A DNA stretch of 64,000 bases from Salinicoccus sp. Bachu38. GTDB lineage: Bacteria; Bacillota; Bacilli; Staphylococcales; Salinicoccaceae. The notes under the pieces are model-generated. The model worked only from the letters and a program-made list of their open reading frames with translations. It was not told where the DNA came from and did no database searches. The number at the start of each line of letters is the position of its first letter. The stretch's first letter is position 1. Positions 9,345 to 19,357 of this stretch are shown here, one piece after another. The stretch is taken from assembly GCF_038561955.2 (NCBI RefSeq), contig NZ_CP138333.2, positions 930,001 to 994,000 on the forward strand, read 5' to 3'. The translations under genes were made by a program, and so were the position numbers.

Positions 9345-9686
9345 ATGGCAGAAATCAAACAGGAACCAATATCAAAGAAGAAACTTGAGTATGTACGCCG
9401 TGAGCGTACGAGGGAAATGCGCCAGCAGGTCATCTCTTTTGCGCTCATGATTTTCCTTACATTCACTGCTTTCGGACTGGTAGCGATGGACCTGGATGCA
9501 CAGTTCGTCATTCCGATTGTCATCGGAATGGCATTCATCCAGGTCATACTTCAGTTCTTCTACTTCATGCACATGAAGGATAAGGGACATGAATTCGCAA
9601 AGCTGTTCATGCTGACGGGCATGTTCTTCGCCCTGGCGTTTGTTGTAACATTCATCTATATTGTCTGGATCGGCTCTCCGATCTAA
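9345..9686 (+). CDS. ctaF: Cytochrome c oxidase subunit IV
   Basis: This small subunit of the caa3 oxidase has 113 residues: a charged cytoplasmic N-terminus of about 30 residues and three hydrophobic helices. The FYFMHMKDKGHE segment is typical of the bacterial COX4 family. It is the last gene of the operon, and a strong terminator follows directly. Confidence 0.94.
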   Translation: MAEIKQEPISKKKLEYVRRERTREMRQQVISFALMIFLTFTAFGLVAMDLDAQFVIPIVIGMAFIQVILQFFYFMHMKDKGHEFAKLFMLTGMFFALAFVVTFIYIVWIGSPI

Positions 9687-9695
9687 GCCAGTATG

Positions 9696-9722
9696 AAGAC
9701 CGGCACATTCTGTGCCGGTCTT
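9696..9722 (+). terminator. Terminator of ctaBCDEF
   Basis: A 12-bp GC-rich stem (9696-9707 with 9711-9722) with a TTC loop is followed by TGTTTTG. It separates the oxidase operon from ctaG, which has its own promoter. Confidence 0.88.
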
Positions 9723-9753
9723 TGTTTTGTCATCATATTGTCAAGGTCAGCAC

Positions 9754-9782
9754 TTGCCTGATGTCCCACCGGATTCTATACT
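9754..9782 (+). promoter_or_regulatory. ctaG promoter (sigma-A type)
   Basis: TTGCCT (9754-9759) and TATACT (9777-9782) lie at the ideal 17-base spacing, 35 bases before the ctaG start. Confidence 0.75.
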
Positions 9783-9816
9783 TGAAGTAAGTGATTTTAT
9801 AAAGGGATGATTCTAA

Positions 9817-10770
9817 ATGGAAAACTTGTCATCTATATCGATATTCGGATTCATTGCAAACTGGAGTCCCTTCTTTCTGGCCTTCGTCGTCTTCCTGACC
9901 GTCGCCTATTTCCTTATAACAAAGAAATGGTATGCGGACTTTGAAGGCGGCCGGCCATTGCGGTATAAGGAGGCCATGGTCTTCCTGGCGAGCATGGTAC
10001 TGCTTTATGCAATGTACGGATCTCCAGTCGATATTCTGAGCCATATACTGTTCAGCTTCCATATGCTGCAGATGGCTGTCGTATTTCTGCTGATCGCACC
10101 GCTCATGTATTTCGCCATACCGGAATATCTGTGGAAGTATTTTGTCGGATTGCCTGTTGTGAAGCAGTTTTTTGCAATCGCAAAAAAACCTCTGATTCCA
10201 CTGATTCTGTTCAACGGCATCTTCTCGATCTATCATCTGCCGGTCGTACTGGATTTTCTGAAGCAGAGCGGTATGCTGCATTCGGCATTCAACATCCTGC
10301 TGTTTGCGCTGGCCCTGCTGATGTTCTACCCGATCTTCAACAGGGTGGAGCCGGAAGAGCGCCATATGGGCGGACTCTTCAAGCTGCTGTATATATTCGG
10401 TATCGGTGCACTGCTGACACCGGCATGCGGACTGATCATCTTTGCAGGAGATCCATTGTATCGGACATATACGGATGGCGATGCGTGGCTTGCAGCCATG
10501 GAACTGTGCGTGCCTTCCGGTGTGCTGGATGGACTGAAGGGACAGGGCCTCATCTCGGGTCCTGAATACTTTACGAATACGTCCCCGATCATGGACCAGC
10601 AGACGGGCGGCATCATCATGAAAGTGCTCCAGGAAGTCTTCTTTGGCTTCATGCTCGGCTATATCTTCTTCAACTGGTATAGAAATGAGCGGAAGGATGA
10701 AGACGAGGTCACACGCCGCTCCATTGAGGAAGCACGTCTGCAGAAAGAACTTTTCAACCAATACAGATAA
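9817..10770 (+). CDS. ctaG: Cytochrome c oxidase assembly factor CtaG (caa3_CtaG family)
   Basis: CtaG is a polytopic membrane protein that B. subtilis needs for active caa3 oxidase, probably in delivering copper. The 317 residues have about seven hydrophobic segments and the family pieces YGSPVDILSHILFSFHMLQ and SIYHLPVVLDF, with histidines that could bind metal. The C-terminus is a charged cytoplasmic tail. It has its own promoter and forms a short unit with the DUF420 gene 21 bases downstream. Confidence 0.93.
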   Translation: MENLSSISIFGFIANWSPFFLAFVVFLTVAYFLITKKWYADFEGGRPLRYKEAMVFLASMVLLYAMYGSPVDILSHILFSFHMLQMAVVFLLIAPLMYFAIPEYLWKYFVGLPVVKQFFAIAKKPLIPLILFNGIFSIYHLPVVLDFLKQSGMLHSAFNILLFALALLMFYPIFNRVEPEERHMGGLFKLLYIFGIGALLTPACGLIIFAGDPLYRTYTDGDAWLAAMELCVPSGVLDGLKGQGLISGPEYFTNTSPIMDQQTGGIIMKVLQEVFFGFMLGYIFFNWYRNERKDEDEVTRRSIEEARLQKELFNQYR

Positions 10771-10791
10771 AGAAGTTAGGAGAATTCCACT

Positions 10792-11247
10792 GTGCATATT
10801 TTACCGACTCTCAGTACATTGTTCATCGTGATCAGTGCAATATTCATGGCAATCGGCATTGCCAAAGTGAAGAATGGACAGGTTGAAACACACCGCAAAA
10901 TGATGACGCTGGCGGCGCTCAGCGCCCTGATATTCTTCGTCATCTATGCATCCAGGACGGTGTTCATCGGAAACACGGCTTTCGGGGGCCCGGACGCCCT
11001 GGTGCCGTACTATACGGTATTCCTGATATTCCATATCATACTGGCGACGACTGGTGGCATTCTCGGAGGTGTCCAGGTATACCTCGGACAGAAGGAGAAG
11101 CTCGTCAGACACAGAAGGATAGCACCCTGGGCATCGACGATATGGTTTGGTACGGCGATCACAGGTGTGATGGTCTATGTCCTGCTGTACATCCTTTATC
11201 CGGGTGGCGAAACCACATCATTGATCAAAGCGATTCTGCAGGGATAG
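10792..11247 (+). CDS. DUF420 family membrane protein (YozB-like)
   Basis: This predicted four-helix membrane protein has 151 residues. The family has no settled biochemical role, but it is commonly found beside oxidase genes, and a part in cytochrome oxidase assembly or respiration is inferred. Visible hallmarks are the N-terminal LPTLSTLFIVISAIFMAIG, then HRKMM, SRTVFIGNTAFGGP and the histidine-rich HRRIAPW. The start is GTG with AGGAG about ten bases ahead. It is co-transcribed with ctaG and ends at a bidirectional terminator. Confidence 0.85.
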   Translation: MHILPTLSTLFIVISAIFMAIGIAKVKNGQVETHRKMMTLAALSALIFFVIYASRTVFIGNTAFGGPDALVPYYTVFLIFHIILATTGGILGGVQVYLGQKEKLVRHRRIAPWASTIWFGTAITGVMVYVLLYILYPGGETTSLIKAILQG

Positions 11248-11254
11248 AAATACA

Positions 11255-11291
11255 AAAAAGAGCGGCTCACAATTTGTGAGCCGCTCTTTTT
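11255..11291. terminator. Bidirectional terminator, DUF420 gene and YugN-like gene
   Basis: An 18-bp perfect stem (11255-11272 with 11274-11291) with a single-base apex has A5 on the left and T5 on the right, so it is symmetric for both strands. Confidence 0.93.
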
Positions 11292-11301
11292 GATTGGTCG
11301 A

Positions 11302-11661
11302 TTAGCTGGTCAGTGCCTTCAGATCCTGGGCAACCGCCCTGATCTTCTGTACCGCGTGATCGACAATACGTTCAGGGAAGTGTTCATCGCTTCCATACTC
11401 GATGCCTGTCGGATAGTAGTGCTTGCCCATGTAGGGGTCCATCAGCTGGATGATGGCATTTTTCGCGCCCACATCGCCTTCGACAGCATATCCTGGTACA
11501 CGCAGGTAGTAGATGCCTTCAGGGACTTCGTATTTATAGTCGAAGGTCATCCGTTCATAGTCCCATGAACCACCAAGGACCAGTCCGTTCTTGTTCATTA
11601 CATCTTGCAGTATATCCTGAGAAACGAGCATCGTCTCAAGAGTAGAGTTTTCGAAAACCAT
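11302..11661 (-). CDS. YugN-like family protein
   Basis: This 119-residue soluble protein of the YugN-like family is restricted to Firmicutes and has no known biochemical function. Recognisable segments are GGSWDYERMTFDYKYEV, YYLRVPGYAVEGDVG and MGKHYYPTGIEYG. GGAGG lies eight bases before the ATG. It is a single-gene unit with a good promoter and a shared terminator. Confidence 0.85.
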   Translation of the reverse strand: MVFENSTLETMLVSQDILQDVMNKNGLVLGGSWDYERMTFDYKYEVPEGIYYLRVPGYAVEGDVGAKNAIIQLMDPYMGKHYYPTGIEYGSDEHFPERIVDHAVQKIRAVAQDLKALTS

Positions 11662-11696
11662 GAAATTTCCTCCCTAAGCATTTTTCCATTACTTTA

Positions 11697-11725
11697 ATTT
11701 TAATCTATTCCTTGCACAGTTGCAA
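11697..11725 (-). promoter_or_regulatory. Promoter of the YugN-like gene
   Basis: On the minus strand TTGCAA (11720-11725) and TAAAAT (11697-11702) are 17 bases apart, about 35 bases from the start codon. Confidence 0.7.
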
Positions 11726-11801
11726 ATAGTATTTGAGAACCGAAAATGCTGGTGGATGAAATCGGCATGTATGTGATACTATGAGATGAGAGGTGTTGTA
11801 T

Positions 11802-12248
11802 ATGGTTACAGAAGCAGAATTGGAAATTCTCGATCAGATCGATGCCTTAAATGAAAAGATAAGGCAGACTGAAGCCTACAGGCATTATTGCAAATACCGG
11901 ACACTTCTTGAGAAAGACGAGGAAGTGGCAGGACTCATAGATCATTTCACCCGGCTGAAGTCGGATTTTGAAGAGGTGCAGAGGTTTGGGAAATATCATC
12001 CCGACTTCAGTACCAAACGGCGGGAAATCAACCAGTTCAAGAAGAAGCTGGACATGCATCCCATCATCATGGAATACAGGAGGGCCGAATACCAGCTGCA
12101 GGAGATGCTGGACGAGGTGCTCTACCATGTCAGTACCAGTGTCAGCAGCCATGTCAATGTGGTCAGCAGCAATCCGTTCTTCTCGGTATCTTCGGATTCC
12201 GGCGGCTGTGCTACAGGCGGCAGCTGCGGCTGTCAGACGGCAGGCTGA
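11802..12248 (+). CDS. ylbF: YlbF family regulator (RicF-like)
   Basis: In B. subtilis YlbF (RicF) joins YmcA and YaaT in an iron-sulfur complex that affects RNase Y-dependent mRNA maturation, competence and biofilm. The 148 residues show the alpha-helical YlbF/YmcA domain over about 1-120 and a C-terminal tail with three cysteines, GGCATGGSCGC, consistent with cluster binding. The ATG at 11802 has GAGGTG six bases upstream; an in-frame GTG three codons earlier lacks that spacing. An extended -10, TGTGATACT, ends at 11780. A perfect palindromic terminator follows. Confidence 0.9.
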   Translation: MVTEAELEILDQIDALNEKIRQTEAYRHYCKYRTLLEKDEEVAGLIDHFTRLKSDFEEVQRFGKYHPDFSTKRREINQFKKKLDMHPIIMEYRRAEYQLQEMLDEVLYHVSTSVSSHVNVVSSNPFFSVSSDSGGCATGGSCGCQTAG

Positions 12249-12254
12249 ATAATG

Positions 12255-12300
12255 AAAAAGGTTCCCGCTCCAAATCATGATTTGGAGCGGGAACCTTTTT
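12255..12300. terminator. Perfect 46-bp palindromic bidirectional terminator
   Basis: The two halves 12255-12277 and 12278-12300 are exact reverse complements, with A5 at one end and T5 at the other. It sits between ylbF and the converging glycerophosphodiesterase gene, whose stop is seven bases away. Confidence 0.95.
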
Positions 12301-12306
12301 GCACTT

Positions 12307-13227
12307 CTAATAGCGTTCTTTCATCAGGTGATGGCTGATGTCCGGATAGTCGGTCACAATTGTGTGTGCACCTTTCTGAATCAGTTCGTCCATCTTATCC
12401 ATCTCGTTGATCACCCAGTATCCGACTGCGACATTCAGGCTCTGCAGATAGTCGATGAAGCCTTCCTTATCGAGTGGGACATTGTTGTGTCTTGGTGGAA
12501 TCTGGAAAGTATCGGCTTTCGGGCTGAACAGGTGCTTGAAGCCGGATGCATATGCAACGTAGGCGTTCCTGACCTGGTCTTCGCCCGCCCCAAGTGCGAT
12601 GTCGTCGCCGGAGTAGAGGTGGAAACGGTCGATCTGTGAATCATAGAAGCTTGTCACAAGAACACGGTCTTCCACACCGAGTTCATCAATCAGACGATAG
12701 AGGAGACTTGGAATGAGGCTGCCCTCATATGAATTCGGGTCGTCCTTGATATCGATGTTGATGAGCTTGTCGGGATATTTCTCGATCAGTTCCCTGAGCG
12801 TGACGATTTTCGCATCTTCAGAACCCCGGTAGGGATGGCTGCCTTCTGCGTCCCTGAAATGGTAGCCGAAGTCGAGTTCCCTGAGCTCAGCGAGTGTCAG
12901 GCTGCTGACGCGGCCGGCGCCGTTGGAAGTGCGGTCGACATATGCATCATGAAAGACCACGATTTCCTCATCCTTTGTCATGCGGATATCGATTTCGAAC
13001 CCGTCCACATCAAACTTGCTTGCCTTGTCAAAGGCGGCTACCGTATGCTCGGGTGCAAGCCCCAGTCCTCCGCGATGGGCGAAGATGTAGGGGGAGCGGT
13101 GTCTGAAGTACGGTTTGATGTCCCTGATTGCGGGGTCGGACGTGACTTTCGTGCCGATCCATAGTCCGCCGACCAGTCCACCTGTGACACCAATTGCGGT
13201 CAAAAGGCTTTTAGTACACTTTTTCAT
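12307..13227 (-). CDS. Glycerophosphodiester phosphodiesterase, membrane-anchored
   Basis: This GDPD-family TIM-barrel enzyme hydrolyses glycerophosphodiesters to glycerol-3-phosphate and an alcohol. The 306 residues begin with a short basic stretch and one hydrophobic helix (about 9-27), so the enzyme is probably anchored outside the membrane. The catalytic and metal signatures are HRGGLGLAPEHT, DGFEIDIRMTKD and VVFHD. The ATG at 13227 follows GGAGG at good spacing; an open frame 39 codons longer overlaps ylbG and is not used. Substrate (lipid head groups or teichoic-acid fragments) cannot be told from sequence. Confidence 0.9.
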   Translation of the reverse strand: MKKCTKSLLTAIGVTGGLVGGLWIGTKVTSDPAIRDIKPYFRHRSPYIFAHRGGLGLAPEHTVAAFDKASKFDVDGFEIDIRMTKDEEIVVFHDAYVDRTSNGAGRVSSLTLAELRELDFGYHFRDAEGSHPYRGSEDAKIVTLRELIEKYPDKLINIDIKDDPNSYEGSLIPSLLYRLIDELGVEDRVLVTSFYDSQIDRFHLYSGDDIALGAGEDQVRNAYVAYASGFKHLFSPKADTFQIPPRHNNVPLDKEGFIDYLQSLNVAVGYWVINEMDKMDELIQKGAHTIVTDYPDISHHLMKERY

Positions 13228-13315
13228 AGTTAGTCTGCCTCCAATTATAGTTTCATTTAAAACTTCCCATTTCCATGGTATCATAACTCTATAAAATTTT
13301 ATAAGGTGGGTTAAT

Positions 13316-13579
13316 ATGCTTGAGAAACGCATTGGCATATACATTTATTTTAAACAAAATAAATTCATACGACAATTGAAACGCTACGGCCACCTCATAT
13401 ACGTCAATAAGGAAAAGAAGTACTTATTACTATATATATACGAATCGGACCTCCCTCAAACCATGGAAGCGCTGAATGGCCTGAAGTATGTCAGCGATGT
13501 CCTGGTTTCGGAATATCCGAATATCAAGAGGGAATACGGCACCGAGAATTTCGAATCGAAGGACTACCGCGTCATCTGA
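13316..13579 (+). CDS. ylbG: YlbG family protein (UPF0298/DUF2129)
   Basis: This 87-residue protein of unknown function is conserved in Bacillales, usually beside ylbF and rsmD as here. Hallmarks are the N-terminal IGIYIYFKQNKFIRQLKRYG, then HLIYVNKEKKYLLLYI and the C-terminal YPNIKREYGTENF. AAGGTGGG precedes the ATG. Its stop is two bases from the stop of the converging DUF7147 gene, with no terminator between them. Confidence 0.9.
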   Translation: MLEKRIGIYIYFKQNKFIRQLKRYGHLIYVNKEKKYLLLYIYESDLPQTMEALNGLKYVSDVLVSEYPNIKREYGTENFESKDYRVI

Positions 13580-13581
13580 TT

Positions 13582-13953
13582 TCAGGTCATCGGGGGTATC
13601 AGGTTGTTCAGGCGCAATACGCCTGTTATGTACTGGTAGAACTGCTCCCGTTCATAGAAATCCTCCGGATTGCGCGTGGAGAACTCGACTACAGGTAGAT
13701 CAGCGGCCCTGCACCATTCATGGATCAGAGTGTATTTCCGACCCTCACCTTCCTTGTAGGCGATGCCATGGTGTATAGTATATATGGCCTGGAAATTGCC
13801 GCGTACAGGCGACATGATCAGAAGAAAAGTGGATGGACCGTCGGCTGTATGCAGGAATATCCCCTTGTCGATTCTGGCACCATTGTGTCCGATCAGTGCC
13901 TCCAGTTCGAACAGGTCGCCGTGGCCCTCTCCGAGCGTGATGAATTTTTGCAT
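13582..13953 (-). CDS. DUF7147 family protein, function unknown
   Basis: This 123-residue cytoplasmic protein starts MQKFITLGEGHGDLFELEAL and ends GVLRLNNLIPPMT, both typical of a small Bacillales family sometimes mislabelled methylthioribose kinase. It is far too short to be that kinase and shows no kinase motif. The middle reads FLLIMSPVRGNFQAIYTI. The ATG at 13953 has GGGAG nine bases upstream. It diverges from rsmD across about 60 bases. Confidence 0.75.
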   Translation of the reverse strand: MQKFITLGEGHGDLFELEALIGHNGARIDKGIFLHTADGPSTFLLIMSPVRGNFQAIYTIHHGIAYKEGEGRKYTLIHEWCRAADLPVVEFSTRNPEDFYEREQFYQYITGVLRLNNLIPPMT

Positions 13954-14014
13954 GCTTATCAACTCCCATCCATCATTTTAAACTAACCGCGAAAGGAAAG
14001 AAAGTGGGCTCGCC

Positions 14015-16168
<2,154 letters not shown>

Positions 16169-16243
16169 TAAGGGCTCCTTTCTCTTCAATGATATTGTAA
16201 CAGAAATCGCCTGCGGAATAATGCATGGTGTTAAGAAAAAAAC

Positions 16244-16272
16244 TTGACAGAAAACCTTGTTGAAGGTACAAT
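16244..16272 (+). promoter_or_regulatory. ylbN-rpmF promoter (near consensus)
   Basis: TTGACA (16244-16249), a 17-base spacer and TACAAT (16267-16272) form one of the strongest promoters in the window, 30 bases before ylbN. Confidence 0.85.
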
Positions 16273-16302
16273 GTTTTTTGTGCTCATAAGAGGTGAAACT
16301 AT

Positions 16303-16818
16303 ATGAGATGGTCATTAACACAGCTTAAAAAGTTTAATCAGGAATCAATCGCTGTAAATGAAAAGGTCCAGTTCGGAGAGATCACAGACCGCAAGGATGT
16401 AACCTCCATCGAGGAAACTTCTGTAGAGGGAGAAATCCATGTCCGGAATCGCCAGATTTCGGTCGATCTTATGATAGATACAGTGGTTAATATGCTCGAT
16501 AGCCGTACTTCCGAAGACATAGAAGTACCCCTTCACATCGAATCGAATGAAATATTCGATGAAGAGGCGGGCGAAGACGACGAACTGGCTGAGAATGTTC
16601 ATCCAGTGACCCACACTTTGGATCTGGAACCCGTGGTCCGTGAACTGATTGTTGTCAACATTCCATTCGTCATCACGAAGAGTGATGAAGTGCTGACCGG
16701 CGGCAAGGAATGGTCCGTCATCAGCGAAGAGGAGTTGTCACAGGAGGAAGAGGACGTGGATCCGAGACTGGCAAAGTTGAAATCGCTGCTAGACGACAGT
16801 GAGAATAAGGAGGAATAG
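16303..16818 (+). CDS. ylbN: DUF177/YceD family protein
   Basis: This 171-residue acidic protein of the DUF177 family is almost always encoded just before rpmF. The family is linked to 23S rRNA metabolism in plants and bacteria, but the mechanism is unsettled. Visible features are the N-terminal [11 protein letters not shown], a beta-rich middle and the C-terminal [15 protein letters not shown]. The usual family cysteines are replaced here. GAGGTG precedes the ATG and rpmF follows after two bases. Confidence 0.9.
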   Translation: MRWSLTQLKKFNQESIAVNEKVQFGEITDRKDVTSIEETSVEGEIHVRNRQISVDLMIDTVVNMLDSRTSEDIEVPLHIESNEIFDEEAGEDDELAENVHPVTHTLDLEPVVRELIVVNIPFVITKSDEVLTGGKEWSVISEEELSQEEEDVDPRLAKLKSLLDDSENKEE

Positions 16819-16820
16819 AA

Positions 16821-16994
16821 ATGGCAGTACCAAAAAGAAGAACCTCAATTACACGCAAAAGAAAACGCCGTACGCATCTGAAGCTTTCAGTGCCTGGTAT
16901 GGTGGAATGCCCAAACTGTGGAGAAATGAAGCTTTCCCACCGTGTATGTAAAGAATGCGGCAGCTATAAAGGTGAAGATGTCGCAGCAAATTAA
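16821..16994 (+). CDS. rpmF: 50S ribosomal protein L32
   Basis: L32 is a component of the large ribosomal subunit. The 57 residues begin [19 protein letters not shown] and contain two cysteine pairs, CPNC and CKEC, which form the zinc ribbon of the zinc-dependent (C+) type. AAGGAGG lies ahead of the ATG. It is co-transcribed with ylbN and ends at a strong terminator. Confidence 0.97.
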   Translation: MAVPKRRTSITRKRKRRTHLKLSVPGMVECPNCGEMKLSHRVCKECGSYKGEDVAAN

Positions 16995-17007
16995 TTGATG
17001 CGATAAG

Positions 17008-17044
17008 AAAAGTCGCTGGTGGAATCATTCCACCAGCGACTTTT
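17008..17044. terminator. Bidirectional terminator after rpmF
   Basis: A 17-bp perfect stem (17008-17024 with 17028-17044) has a TCA loop, A-run left and T-run right. It serves rpmF and probably the GNAT gene, whose stop lies 20 bases beyond. Confidence 0.93.
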
Positions 17045-17064
17045 TTGTTTTATGGTGCATGGGC

Positions 17065-17529
17065 CTAGTTGAGTACATAGCCTTCCGGATACCAGATCAA
17101 CGGATCTTCGGACATATCGCGCTCGATATCATATTTCAGCGGCTCGAAGCCATGCCTCTCGAAAAATCCACGTGAGTTCTGACGACTGACTGCCTTGATC
17201 GGTATGCCATAGCTTTTGGCATATTCGATCATCTTGCTTCCGAATCCGCGGCCCCGATATTTTTCAAGCACTTCGAGCTTCCAGATGACCATATAGTCAT
17301 GCGGCGGATCGAAGATCGGCGCCTGCTCATCCTCCTTGCGGTACAGGCACATGCGTGCGGCCAGCGTGTCCCCGACATAGATGCCATAGAAGGGGGAGTC
17401 GATATCGGCGTCGATCATGTTGCCCTCGAGCTCCTTGACCATCTGGAGTTCCTGTGCACCATATTCACGGAACTTCTTGAAATCTTCTGCTGTCTTGTAA
17501 TTGATTGCTAAATGTTTCACTTCTGACAT
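17065..17529 (-). CDS. GNAT family N-acetyltransferase (YlbP-like)
   Basis: This 154-residue Gcn5-type acetyltransferase probably moves an acetyl group from acetyl-CoA to an unknown substrate. The acetyl-CoA loop RGRGFGSKMIEYAKSYG is clear, after the beta strand MVIWKLEVLEKY. The ATG at 17529 follows AAAGGAGAGAG; a frame 17 codons longer is not needed. The same place, next to rpmF and bshC, holds a related gene in staphylococci and bacilli (ylbP). Confidence 0.85.
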   Translation of the reverse strand: MSEVKHLAINYKTAEDFKKFREYGAQELQMVKELEGNMIDADIDSPFYGIYVGDTLAARMCLYRKEDEQAPIFDPPHDYMVIWKLEVLEKYRGRGFGSKMIEYAKSYGIPIKAVSRQNSRGFFERHGFEPLKYDIERDMSEDPLIWYPEGYVLN

Positions 17530-17550
17530 TTTACTCTCTCCTTTGATTTC

Positions 17551-17580
17551 ATTATAGTATACATCTTCAAAACCGTTCAA
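17551..17580 (-). promoter_or_regulatory. Promoter of the GNAT gene
   Basis: On the minus strand TTGAAC (17575-17580) and a perfect TATAAT (17551-17556) are 18 bases apart. Its -35 box abuts that of the bshC promoter. Confidence 0.75.
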
Positions 17581-17609
17581 TTGTTTTATATGTTTATAAT
17601 ATTTATAAT
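17581..17609 (+). promoter_or_regulatory. bshC promoter
   Basis: TTGTTT (17581-17586), a 17-base spacer and TATAAT (17604-17609) lie 32 bases before the bshC start. Confidence 0.75.
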
Positions 17610-17641
17610 TTGATTAATACCCCCGAAGAAGGAGACGAATT

Positions 17642-19222
17642 ATGGAAATTGAATGTTTGAATTTCGGACAGGATGAATTTACACAACGCTTTACAGATAG
17701 AGACCAGGAGACGCTTACATTCTATGAACATCTCTCCTATGACGAGGAGAGTCTGAAGAAGGTATGGGAAAGACCTGCACATGCCCACACGGAGGAACTT
17801 GCCGATATCATCGAGGATGAAATGTCGCGCTACGGCCTGAGCGGGGAGCAGCGCGAGAATCTTGAAAGGTTCAGGCAGGGCAACCGGGTGGTCATCGGCG
17901 GACAGCAGGCCGGCCTGTTCATGAGCCCAAGCTACATCGTACACAAGATCATCACGCTTCTCGTACTGGTAGAAGAAGTCAGGGAGAACCACGGATATGA
18001 GGCGGTCCCCGTGTTCTGGGTAGCGGGAGAGGACCATGATTTCGACGAAGTGAACCATACCCATGTCTATGACAAGACACACAGGAGACGGAGGAAGATT
18101 GCCTACAAGCCGAATCTGACTGTGCCGATGAGCCTGGGGTTCTATAAATATGACCGGGAGGACATGAAGGCGACCCTGGATGCGGTCATCCAGGAATGTG
18201 GAGATTCAGGATTCCTGAACAACAAGAAGACACGCATCGTCGAGATGATCGACACGCATGAGTACTGGACCGAACTCTTCCATGCGCTTGTCCATGATGT
18301 ATTCAAGGAAGAGGGACTGCTCATATTCAATGCCCACAGCAGTGCAGTGCGCGCGCTCGAAGTGCCGATGTTCAAGACCATGATAGAACGCCATGAGGAG
18401 ATCGACCAGGCGTTCAGGAGCGGTCAGGAGGCATTCGGTACCGCATGCAATCTCCCACCGATGATCGAGACGGATACGAATGTCCATCTGTTTACGGGTT
18501 CGGAGGAGAACAGGACATTGCTGATGCATGAAGACGGCAGATTCGCCACTGACAAGGGGGCTGTTTCCAAAAAGGAGCTGCTTGGACGGCTGGAGGAAAC
18601 GCCGGAAACATTCAGCAATAATGTCGTTACACGTCCGCTCATGCAGGAGATGCTCTTCAATACACTCATCTTTGCCGGAGGCGGTGCAGAAGTGAAGTAT
18701 TGGGGGGAACTCCATGCAGCCTTCCGGGATATGGATGTACCCATGCCGATTATAGTGAAGCGGATGGAAATCATCCATGAGGACATGAGACTGCGCAAAC
18801 TCATGGACAAATACGATCTTGAAGTCTCTGCAAGGCTTCATGAGGATGTGGAGCATAGGAAGAAGAGCCTGGTCGATGATGCGACGGACGCGTCGTTCCT
18901 GAAGGAAGTGGATGAGATACAAGGAAGGCTTGAAAGCGACTATGCGGGAGTGGCGGAAGTGCCCGGCCGCAAGAACCACCGGCACCTGATCGATGCCAAC
19001 CTGAAAGCGCATCAGAAGCAGTTCGACTATCTGAAGCGGAGGTATCAGCTGGAAGTCAGGCGGACACTCCGGCACCAGCTGAATGATCTGGAAGAGGTGG
19101 CAGAACGGATCCTGCCGGGCGGCAGCCTCCAGGAGCGCGTCTACCATCCATGGATGTTTCCTGGAATCGAGTCTTCCACCCTGTCCTACACAACACAGCT
19201 CACCATCGTCAAGGGCGTCTAG
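17642..19222 (+). CDS. bshC: Bacillithiol biosynthesis cysteine-adding enzyme
   Basis: BshC adds cysteine to glucosaminyl-malate in the last step of bacillithiol synthesis, the thiol that replaces glutathione in these bacteria. The 526 residues match the family. Visible segments are VVIGGQQAGLFMSPSYIVHK, VPVFWVAGEDHDFDEVNH and the C-terminal YHPWMFPGIES, with a charged coiled-coil stretch over about 385-480. AAGGAGACG precedes the ATG. It has its own promoter and terminator directly upstream of the dcw cluster, as in staphylococci. Confidence 0.94.
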   Translation: MEIECLNFGQDEFTQRFTDRDQETLTFYEHLSYDEESLKKVWERPAHAHTEELADIIEDEMSRYGLSGEQRENLERFRQGNRVVIGGQQAGLFMSPSYIVHKIITLLVLVEEVRENHGYEAVPVFWVAGEDHDFDEVNHTHVYDKTHRRRRKIAYKPNLTVPMSLGFYKYDREDMKATLDAVIQECGDSGFLNNKKTRIVEMIDTHEYWTELFHALVHDVFKEEGLLIFNAHSSAVRALEVPMFKTMIERHEEIDQAFRSGQEAFGTACNLPPMIETDTNVHLFTGSEENRTLLMHEDGRFATDKGAVSKKELLGRLEETPETFSNNVVTRPLMQEMLFNTLIFAGGGAEVKYWGELHAAFRDMDVPMPIIVKRMEIIHEDMRLRKLMDKYDLEVSARLHEDVEHRKKSLVDDATDASFLKEVDEIQGRLESDYAGVAEVPGRKNHRHLIDANLKAHQKQFDYLKRRYQLEVRRTLRHQLNDLEEVAERILPGGSLQERVYHPWMFPGIESSTLSYTTQLTIVKGV

Positions 19223-19226
19223 CCGG

Positions 19227-19259
19227 AAGACAGCTTTCATTGAATATGAAAGCTGTCTT
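19227..19259 (+). terminator. Terminator of bshC
   Basis: A 14-bp stem (19227-19240 with 19246-19259) with a TGAAT loop is followed by a long T-run to 19265. Confidence 0.9.
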
Positions 19260-19296
19260 TTTTTTGGGTCTGGATAATTAAATTCACTGGATAGCA

Positions 19297-19328
19297 TATA
19301 ATTTGTGGTACAGAGTGGGGAGATGTGG
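19297..19328 (+). promoter_or_regulatory. dcw promoter -10 box and three-part MraZ operator
   Basis: TATAAT at 19297-19302 is followed by three GTGG units beginning at 19305, 19315 and 19325, exactly 10 bp apart, ending 29 bases before the mraZ start. In E. coli MraZ binds TGGGN repeats set 10 bp apart in its own promoter, so this is the expected autoregulatory site. No good -35 box sits at 17 bases from the TATAAT; TGGATA at 19271 is 20 bases away. Confidence 0.75.
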
Positions 19329-19357
19329 TAAATTATTTGTATAGGCGAGGTGATTGG

